Below, one piece after another: positions 56,177 to 64,000 of a DNA stretch of 64,000 nucleotides (its first letter is position 1; each line of letters opens with the position of its first letter). The notes below the pieces were generated by a model. It made no database searches. It saw nothing but the letters and a program-made list of their open reading frames with translations, and had not been told where the DNA came from. The translations under genes were made by a program, and so were the position numbers. This DNA is from Gracilaria gracilis (Eukaryota; Rhodophyta; Florideophyceae; Gracilariales; Gracilariaceae). The stretch is from positions 92,820-156,819 of the forward strand of contig JARGSG010000131.1 of assembly GCA_030374805.1 (NCBI GenBank). Direction: 5' to 3'.

Positions 56177-58952
56177 TAAGCTTTTCTCCAATGGAGACGC
56201 AGACATGGCTTCCTTCAAAGTCGGTTCATCACTTGTAGTCACTTTAACTGTTTGCGATGTGGCAGCGCCAGCCATGTTCCACCACCGTGTAGGTGCGCGG
56301 CGTGTTCGTCGCGGGTACCGGGACTCAGGTTGTGAGCCAGTTGGCTCATTAGGCTCCTCCGTGGTGGATTCATCCTGGTTGTCATCCTCACCTTCACTAC
56401 CGGTGAGTTCATTATTATCGACATCATCAGCTTCACCCTTTCTGTCAGTGTGCAATTCAGGTGCATGACTTTCCTGCAGTTCAGAACCAACATCATCGTC
56501 GACCACTTCGTCAATGCAAATCTCACCGGAGTGCTCGCTGTCACTCTTGCATTCCGAGTTGCAACTGAAGTCTTCATCAGAAGCGATCTCATCATCCATG
56601 TAGCCCGTCAGATAGGACGCACCAGGGAAGGATGACTCATCAAAACGTCACATGTCGAGACTTGATAATACGTGGTATCTCATCTTCATCTGTTACTAGA
56701 ACATTGTAGACACCATGCTCAAGAGTCTGCAAGTACACCCCTTCAAGTGCACGAGACTCGAACTTGGTGTCCGGGTTCATCTTTAGTACGTACGCCGCAC
56801 ACCCAAACACTCGAACATTCTTCAAAGAAGGTGTGGAATCAGTTACAAGAAAGTACGGAGTGGATCCAGTGGTAGAGTGGGGAACTCTGTTGCGCACATA
56901 TATAACGTGCTTCAACGCATACGGCCATAAACATTCTGGCAGATTGGCCTGCAGCAACAACGCTCGAGCAGCTTCCTCCATTGTGCGATTAATGCGCTCT
57001 GCTATTGCATTGTGCTCAGGGGTGTACGGAGGTGAAAACGAGGTTCCTTGGAGACCGTTTGCAGAGTTCTCCTGCAGAGCAATGTACTCTTCCGCATTAT
57101 CTGAGTGCACTTTGGCAATTTGAGCTCCTCCAAGCTGCTGGAGCTTCTGTGCTACAGCCGCATGTACTTCTGCAAGTTCACTTCGGTGTACCGTAAACCC
57201 TATTAATGCATACCTAGAGTGTTCATCAATAAATGCTGTCGCGTATTGGAAGTGATCTGGAAATGACGGGAGCAAGGGCCCTAGGATATCAGAGTGCACA
57301 ATGTCTCCGACACCAGTGGCACGATCAAACTTGCCTAAGAACGGAAGTTTGTGGGCCTTTCCAAGTCGGCATGGGCGACAGACCTCCTCCATTTGATCCA
57401 GCTTCGGCACTCCATTGGCATACTTGTGCACAACCTGCAAGTCTCTTGGGTTGATATGCGCAAGTCTTCGATGCCATAGTTGAGCCAAGTCATTGTCGCG
57501 TGCAGAAAGGGCATGCCTAGAGTTAACTTTCGTGAGTGGATCAGGCAGAGTGTACAAACCTGACCGTTTATCTCTTTGACCGCATCCAATAACAAACCCA
57601 TCAACATGCGTGAGACGCACATCGCGAGCACGGAAGAAAGACTCGATGCCCTTATCAGCCATACGTCCCACAGACACCAAGTTATATTCGAGATCAGGAA
57701 CCAAGAGTGCATCTGTGAGACGCAAGTTCGCATTCTCGAACGGTAGTATGACATCACCTCGTTGTGTAGCAGTCACAGTAGACTTATCAGCCAGCAATAT
57801 GGTTCGTTCGTTAACTTCATGCAACGAACTGGGGACAAATACAGACTTGGAGAAAAAGAAGTGCGATGTTGCACCACTGTCTGCATATGTGTCCATAACC
57901 CTCTCTGCTGGTGGGAGTACGGTAGACTTCTCCACGGACATTCCTGCGATTTCAATCTTTGAGGACTTTCCGGACGACCTTGTCGATGGCTTGGAACTTC
58001 CGGGTTTATCCTTAGACCTCACCTTCAACTTGTCAAGAATGCTCTTGGGCAAGTGATTGTCAGGGTTGTCAGGGTTCATGTGACATCGATCAACAGTGTG
58101 TCCATCACGATCACAGAAGGTACAATGGTAACCATTGCTGGTAGCGGCAGCATACGCACGCCCCAAAGACTCGTGGTGGGTGTGACCATCTGAGTTGTCA
58201 CCGTCCTTGTGGTCCAGACTGACAGGGCCGGAAGAGGATTTGAAGCTTCCAGAGCCTTTGGTCTTGCCTTTCTTGCGAGTGCGAGTGCGACCAGAACTTC
58301 CCGAAACCATCTGTCGTGCATTATACTCGTCAATTAGAGTTGTTGCAACATAGTCCCAAGTAAGATCAGATATGTCCTTGGTGCGAAGTGCGGCTGCCGT
58401 GGACTCCAATGAGCAGCTGGGGTCAATAGAGGCAAGTAGCATCGGGGCCTTGTGAGATTCCGGAATAGCGGCGTCCTTGCCCATGCGATCCAACTGCGAG
58501 AACAGGGCAGTGAACTGGTCCACATATTCTGACATGTTCTGACCACTGTACGACATACGGAATAGTTGCGTTTGTACGGCGATCCGAGAGACTGTGCGAT
58601 TGGAGGCGTAGCGTGCATCGAGCAGTTCAAGCATGCGTCCCGGATCATCATCAACATCCATTACAACTCGTAGAGGAGAATCACCAAGTGCACAAATAAT
58701 GATAGCACATGCTTTCTCCCGTTTCGCCATGATACGAGAGCTGCTTTGAGAGCTACTTGGAGCCGTATCTTGGGTAGTAGCAGCTGTTGAGGATTGCTCT
58801 GAACTCGATACCACAACGTTCCAGACACCTTTGATTCGGCATGCGGCACGAAGGCGATGGCGCCAAAGGGTATAATCTTCCCCACGCTTACCATAAAAGC
58901 GTGGGATCTTCACACCAGAGTTGGTTTCAGACTCAACTTCCGAGTCCGACAT
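56177..58952 (-). pseudogene. Copia B gag-protease-integrase, truncated at RT start
   Basis: Start taken at MSDSEVESETNSGVKIPRFY (ATG 58,952); an upstream in-frame ATG at 58,985 exists. Gag: YTLWRHRLRAACRIKG, MSYSGQNMSEYVDQFTALFS. Zinc knuckle CTFCDRDGHTVDRC. Protease DTYADSGATSHFFFS. Integrase zinc finger LWHRRLAHINPRDL...CRPC; core VHSDILGPLLPSF, KVHSDNAEEYIAL, YTPEHNAIAERINRTMEEAA, so the D, D and E are present. A frameshift at about 56,640 (T run) is followed by an acidic spacer and RRAPTRWWN, then the first RT residues (PTLKEAMSASPLEK), after which all RT and RNase H are missing. Confidence 0.88.
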
Positions 58953-58989
58953 GTTCCAAAACAGAGTTACCAAACTCCAGTACAAGGGA

Positions 58990-59940
58990 TTTCACAAGTA
59001 GAAGAGAAACGAAGGAATGAGAGAAGCCGCGTGAGGGAAACAATTCTTCCGTCACAAAAAAGGGTAGGGCTGGAGTGGAGTAAGGACTCAACACTAAACA
59101 GCGAGGACGCCAGCGGAGAATCTGTAACGAAGTCTGCAACGCTCGTCTGGACGCGTCCAGTACGCGATCACAAGCGGAGTAAAACTCGACGCTTGGAGTA
59201 TACTCACGGGTGAGAGACAACCAACCCGGAACAGAAAGGGCAGAGTGAAGGATGCAATGCCGCTTCCCCACAAGCAAGTAAAGGAGGAGCTGGAGTGGAT
59301 TCAAGCTCAACACTCAACAGCGAGGACGCCAGCGGAGACTGTGGGGGTAGTCTGCAACGCTCGTCGGGACGCGTCCCGTACGCGATCACAGGCGGAGTTC
59401 GGAGACTCGACGCCTGGAGCAAGCTCACGGGTGAGGTACAACTCGAACCCGGAATGATGATGAAACTTCTTAGGCGGGCGCACTGACAGGAGAAAATACC
59501 TCCGCTACCCTGTGGGTCCGAACCCCTGGTCCCCGGTCACTCTCTCCGGGTGAGGCACGATTTGATCACCTGCCAAGCTCTGCGTACTTCAGAGCGAGGC
59601 GCTGTTAGTCCCTACGAGACGTCCCAAGGAGGGTACTAGTCGAGATACACGTTCCCCAGTTGAACCCTTGCTGGTCTCTTACGAGAAAGTAGCTCGGTCT
59701 TTCGGCGCAGTACGGTCGCTCCTACGCTTCCAAGCCCGTTTCATCGACCTCCGTACTCCACGGACGCAGAGCAGGATTTGCTGTCTCCCTTGTCCCGAGC
59801 CGGCGAGTTACTAACAAACGCGATATGTGTTCACCATTCGCCAGAGAGAAAACAGCGGGGTACTCTAACGCAGATAGGAAAACTTCCAAAGAAAAGTAGT
59901 TAGTAAGAAATGAGCGCGACGTCTGCAAGTTGTCGACGCT
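58990..59940 (-). other. Copia B leader with internal tandem duplication
   Basis: Two imperfect units of about 220 bp lie in tandem (about 59,040-59,250 and 59,260-59,480), each with CTGGAGTGGA, CAACACT, GCGAGGACGCCAGCGGAG and a GGACGCGTCC-type palindrome. The block from 59,496 corresponds to the conserved leader core of copia A and C (ACCCTGTGGGTCCGAACCCC; CTCCGGGTGAGG). Confidence 0.75.
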
Positions 59941-59954
59941 CTGGGCCCATAACC
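59941..59954 (-). promoter_or_regulatory. Copia B primer-binding site
   Basis: CTGGGCCCATAACC, identical to the copia A site, next to the LTR. Same inferred initiator tRNA-Met half-molecule priming. Confidence 0.8.
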
Positions 59955-60664
59955 TAACGAGACGCACGCAGGTAGGGTAGAAAGGGAAGTAGAGATGGAT
60001 ATTGAAGAAAGAGAAAGTAAAACAAGTGAAGGTTGACGGCCTTGGGTCGACCCGTTTACTCGAGGGTCGTCGATCGCAACCTACAAATACCCTAGTGCGC
60101 GCTTCACCGTCGTCGCAGCAAGCGACGACGGCGGTCGTTACAAGTTGCACGTGTGTGCAGTTGTACACGGAAAGCGCGCGCAAACTAGAGTACAACAATT
60201 TCAAATAACTAAATCAATCAACACTACAAATCCATTGCCAGTCCTTTGATTCAGAACCAGATCTAAAAAATCATCAATTTGCATGGCGGCACTACAACCG
60301 CCTTGCGCAGCCCAGAATCGCATATTGCATGCAAAACCGCCCATTCCAGCCTAGAAACGCACATCCTCGCTATCTGCATAGTTAGTCTACTACTCTAAGC
60401 CTCGTCCAATCACAGAGCTCCACTTGGCCCATGCCACCATAACTCTCCATACAATCCATGGCACTTGTAGACACCACGTTGCACAAGGACATTTGCAGTA
60501 GCCAATCATATTGCCGTTTCACGTTGGGGTTGAGCAGAGGCGCATATGCGCTTTTGCGAAGAGGGTGCCCAAAAGTGCCCATCGTCCCCTGCAACTTTGC
60601 TTCCAAGTAGTCCGAGACCAACCTGCGGGACTGACAGGCACTCGACCATGTCCCAACATCAACA
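59955..60664 (-). repeat. 5' LTR of copia B
   Basis: About 710 bp, TGTTGATGTTGGG...at the 60,664 end, extending to the primer site. The part from 60,460 to 60,664 is recognisably related to the copia A LTR (TTTGCAGTAGCCAATCA; GCGCATATGCGCTTTT); the rest differs. No second copy is in the window, so the inner boundary relies on the primer site. Confidence 0.7.
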
Positions 60665-60683
60665 AAATTCATCATGATCATGC

Positions 60684-61180
60684 CCTAGACATGCAAAAAT
60701 GACAACCTTCTAGGTCCATGAAATAAAGCAGTTCTCCGAGCATGTAACACATAACAACCTCTCGGAGCAACAATCATCTCAATGTTCAACCAGACATGCA
60801 ACACAATAGCAACCTTCCGGTTCAACATAAACGTTCTGTACACTGAACATGCATAACAAAGCAACCTTCCAGGGTGAGAAACACATACCCATACGCTGGA
60901 CATGCGAAACACAGCAAACTTCCAGATTAACAGCTCTCCTCTAGATGCCGGACATGCAAAAACACAGCAACGTTCCGGAAACAATGAGAGCATAACAGTC
61001 ATCCCGGGCATGCAAAACGACAACCTTCTGAGCCTCTTTGGCGAACAGAAGTATCAGACATGTACATCGCAACCTCCTGATAAGTTCATTGTACTCAGAC
61101 ATGCATAAAGACACCCTCCCGGAATGCGTAGAGAAACAGTTACACAGAGTCTCAGGCATGAAAACACTCAACCTCCTGAG
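60684..61180. repeat. Array of about ten hairpin units with covarying stems
   Basis: Units about 50 bp apart share the core CATGCAAAACACAGCAACCT (degenerate), each flanked by a 5-7 nt pair of arms that differ between units yet mostly stay complementary: CCTAGA/TCTAGG (60,684), CTCCGAG/CTCGGAG (60,734), CTGGA/TCCAG (60,896), CCGGA/TCCGG (60,948), TATCAG/CTGATA (61,052), CTCAGG/CCTGAG (61,151). Units at 60,788 and 60,843 have one mismatch each; that at 61,013 pairs only with wobbles; the one near 61,094 does not pair well. It occupies the place of gag-pol in copia C. Confidence 0.85.
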
Positions 61181-61224
61181 CTCTAGTACACAAAAAGCAA
61201 AAGCAAGCAACAAAAAAATGATCA

Positions 61225-62371
61225 TCGGGCCCACTGGCAGGAAATACTATTCCCCGTACCCTAGGGAGTCGGACCCCTGACCCCCGGTGACCTTTCGGGT
61301 AGAAAACGACTTCTTCAGTCTACCTCCTCCTGCGTTCAAGGAGAAGGCGCGTTGCTCTCTACGAGATGTCCAGAGGATGGTTAATGGCCAAAGATATGCC
61401 TTCACCAAGTAAAACCCTCTCTGATCTCTTGCAAGAACTTGCGCGACCTTGAAACGGCAGCTACTTTGACACCCAAGGTACGCTCCTAGCGAGCAATCAA
61501 TGAAGATCACAAGCGGCCTGATCCCAATGGGAGGTCAGCCTTCGATACGTTGCCTCCCCGTACTAAAAGCCCACTGGACAAGCCAATGAGTCAATTGCAC
61601 GGATCAAAAGCTCCTTATGGATGCCTTCACCGCCGTCCAAGCACCTAACAAACAGTCAGGTTCAACAAACAAAAGTCAAACACCACAACCAAAGTGCAGT
61701 ACGCCACGGCACCCCGTTAGCTTTAGCGCTCGCGGTACAACACCGTTATCCGCCCAAAAGGACCGGTGGAGCCCGCTAGTCAGCACGTCTGCCTTGGTTC
61801 AAGCCGCCTGGCTCCCGTCCCCGATTACTCGGATCAACCGTTCGTCGCACAGGTAATGCAGTGATGACCAAAAATGCCGAGCACACACGTAGTGCAAGGA
61901 CTTCAACAACAACTGCTGAGCACAAAGCTCAATCAATTGCTTTTTATTTATAGTGTTCCCAATGTCCCATGAAGAGCAGCAGGGCACAAAGCTAGTGCCC
62001 AGACTTCGATAAAAAAATGGGCTCAACCTCTCGGATCTGAACCCGCAAACACGACGCGGGGATGCCAACAACAAGAACACTAGAGGGAGACCAAGCGAAT
62101 CGGATGGCGATCGACAACAAGGGCAACAACGAGCACCCATACACAATCATGATAGAGAGTCAACGTCGAACCACTACCAACACAACGCCCTCAGGGAGGA
62201 ACGCAATCGAAAAAGGGAATTACAACACCAACGAAACCAACCAATAACACAAGATACGGAATCAAACAAACAACGGAAACATCAACAACGGCGATGAATA
62301 AGGAGGTTGGCGGTGAGGGAGAGCGGCGGTAAGGGAATCATGACGAACAAAATCGGCAGAGGTCAGCGGGG
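61225..62371 (-). other. Copia C leader
   Basis: Matches 46,590-47,718 over almost its whole length, with small indels. Contains one tiny LINE insertion (61,930-61,983) and lacks the one in copia A. Diverges near 62,210-62,330. Confidence 0.8.
61930..61983 (-). mobile_element. 54-bp 5'-truncated LINE insertion
   Basis: LINE 3' terminus (minus strand) with almost no A tail, flanked by GCACAAAGCT at 61,920-61,929 and 61,984-61,993. The empty site is preserved in the copia A leader at 47,285-47,294. Confidence 0.9.
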
Positions 62372-62385
62372 CTGCGCCCATAACC
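62372..62385 (-). promoter_or_regulatory. Copia C primer-binding site
   Basis: CTGCGCCCATAACC, one mismatch to the copia A and B sites, adjoining the LTR at 62,386. Confidence 0.75.
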
Positions 62386-63030
62386 TGATGGAGGTTATAG
62401 CTGGAAGGGAAAGTTAAGGGGATGCAAGGGAAGTTCGCCAGCTCTGACTGGGATTTACTTGGAGTTACTTAGCTCACAACTTATATAGCACTTCTTCGTC
62501 GCACCACCGAACAACTCCAACTCGGAGTAAAACCTAAGCCACGAAGCAGGGACACTCAATACTACCAATCATCTTCTAACATGACATGGTAACGCTGCCA
62601 CAATTCATTGCAGCTTACAAGTAACAAGTCACAACAGTGCACAGCAGTGCACAGCAGTGCAAAACAAGTCCGTACAATATTGCACAACAATGTACAACAA
62701 CGTACAACAATGTACAACAATGTACAACCATGCGCATCCATGACAGTGCATACACACAATACGACAGCGCACTATAATGACCAGACCACGACCATCCATA
62801 CACAAACACCCGCACCTGTTGCCTGCAACCTGTAATCAGTACACGACGCCGTAATATGTATGTCTAGGCTCACCAAGTCACACGTCAGCAACAAGTACCT
62901 GTAAACCATAAGACGTGAACCAAACACAGCCAACAAGTTCCATGCATCCAGATACATACATGTGCATGCAGCACTACCCGAACATGATGTCAACCACTCA
63001 ACAGTGTCAACACTCGTGCACCATGTACCA
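62386..63030 (-). repeat. Copia C 5' LTR, partial
   Basis: Matches the solo LTR (42,993 onward) for about 640 bp, then is cut by LINE sequence after CCATGTACCA. The remainder of the LTR lies beyond the window. Includes the same TGTACAACAA tandem units (62,680-62,730). Confidence 0.88.
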
Positions 63031-64000
63031 ATTTTTTTTTTTTTTCAATCAATTGCTTTTTATTTATAGTGTTCCCAATGTCCCATGAAGAGCAGCAGGG
63101 TAACACTGTCAAGGTGTAAACTAACTTGGTCAATTACGAACCAACGCAATCATTCTTACTACTTATAGCACAGATTTACAACTGTGCTTCTTCCAATACA
63201 TCTAGTATTTCGGTCGCCTCCTGTCTCTCTCCAGGTGACCAATCTTCCATTCCGAGTAGTACCTTCAGTCTTCCGTACTTCCAGTACTCGTGCCCAAGTA
63301 CATCACGTGCCTCCATTGGGTTCGCTGGGAACTCATTGAAGTACCATCGGATACCCATCATTCGGTGCGAAACTTTGCGCAACCGAAGAACGGGTGGGTA
63401 TTTTCCATTCGCAGCACACGGGATTTTGCGAACGCGTCTTGCCGAGGCAAGTTTCCACTCCGCATCCCGTATTCTTCCTATTCCTTTTGTACACACATTA
63501 TCAATTTCAGCTCGTAGTGCTGAAATTGAAGGATGTGCATTATACAGCGACAGCTGCCGACATGCCCGGTTCACCTTCAACTGTCGCGATCTGTGTTCCA
63601 ATTCAAGGTTCAATGCCGTCTCACGACACGATTGATAATGCCGTAGACGTTTGGAGACGAGCACAATTCGTCGCAGAGCCGCAGACTCTAAACGACAAAG
63701 TGCACGCATCATCGGCACCCGATATGTTCCAAACCGAGATGCCATTTTTCCAAGAATCAGTTTGAAGAACGTTGCTTCAAGCTTCACTATCGCCATTTCC
63801 AAATGAGGCGTGAGCGGTACAAGATGCAACGCATATTCGTAAATCGACCTCACGAATGCGCGGTACAAACTTACACAGCTGCGCGTATCAAATCCATTCC
63901 GGTGCAGACCAGCACCGGCTAGGCTTCCCAATCGACGTTGAGCATTTTGTACGCGTTCCATGTGCTTGTCGGTTGTTACTCCATTGGTGTTTAGAGACAC
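63031..64000 (-). mobile_element. Second LINE copy, continuing past the window
   Basis: T run at 63,032 followed by 3' UTR and the last 274 codons of ORF2 (63,176-64,000), nearly identical to 48,191-49,170. No stop or frameshift in the visible part; the only amino-acid differences I noticed are V for A and V for I. Whether it is full length cannot be seen. Confidence 0.93.

Larger units (their letters stand above)
60665..63030 (-). mobile_element. Copia C: non-autonomous copia-type element
   Basis: On the minus strand: LTR (63,030 to 62,386, interrupted at 63,031 by a LINE), primer site, leader (62,371-61,225) nearly identical to copia A's, a purine/CAA-like tract, then the hairpin array instead of gag-pol, ending about 20 bp from the copia B LTR. 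No coding region. No matching 3' LTR is seen, since the adjoining LTR is of the copia B type. It would depend on proteins from a relative such as copia A. Confidence 0.65.

Noticed and set aside
60684..61180. CRISPR array.
   Set aside because: Eukaryotic retroelement context; the shared core is degenerate and unit spacing varies. The variable parts are paired stem arms, not unique spacers. No cas genes.
60685..61234. Cys-rich minus-strand ORFs across the hairpin array.
   Set aside because: Periodic peptides are produced by the DNA repeat; frames shift between units and unit spacing is not a multiple of three.

Overview
This is a nuclear, TE-dominated piece of a eukaryotic genome. Nothing in it looks bacterial. 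The evidence is LTR retrotransposons with copia-type half-tRNA primer sites, a two-ORF LINE with poly(A) and target-site duplications (TSDs), DNA transposons, MITEs, and one GT-AG intron of 132 nt. The lineage cannot be fixed from sequence alone. A TE-rich alga, possibly a red macroalga, is a guess. I found no convincing host housekeeping gene, tRNA or rRNA.

Left part (1-13,083). A decayed Ty3/gypsy element lies on the minus strand at 1-5,321, with its integrase running off the left edge. It is followed by its probable leader/LTR, then a pogo/CENP-B-type transposase whose catalytic middle is deleted (6,860-8,511, +), an unrecognised decayed ORF (9,822-11,350, +), and a Ty1/copia RT-RNase H remnant (11,422-13,070, -).

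Middle (13,084-40,681). I infer a large Plavaka-like (CACTA-superfamily) DNA transposon at about 13,084-24,884. It has short similar terminal repeats, a transposase pseudogene broken by a 424-bp foldback MITE, and three further ORF blocks (B, C, D). The stretch 22,931-28,116, which covers the end of gene C, gene D, the transposon's right terminus and an intron-containing gene E, recurs almost identically at 32,371-37,557. Between the copies, in inverted orientation, is a diverged copy of gene D with its own terminal repeat (30,737-31,799). 37,558-40,681 is largely featureless.

Right part (40,682-64,000). This is a nest of copia elements and LINEs. Copia A (40,682-54,944, -) has both LTRs. Its pol is cut by a 905-bp solo LTR with TSD ATCCC, and its 5' LTR is cut by a full-length 6.4-kb LINE with TSD CACAACAT. 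A 5'-truncated LINE (54,945-55,909, +) follows. Copia B (56,177-60,664, -) retains gag-protease-integrase but stops early in RT, where a copy of its own leader is attached. Copia C (about 60,665-63,030, -) has an LTR, a primer site and a leader, but no coding region. In place of gag-pol it has an array of about ten small hairpins whose stems differ in sequence yet mostly still pair (60,684-61,180). A second LINE begins at 63,031 and leaves the window.

The signals I consider most unusual are the covarying hairpin array in copia C, the gene-rich Plavaka-like transposon, and a long-stem hairpin carrying the nonanucleotide TAATATTAC in both copies of the 5.2-kb repeat.
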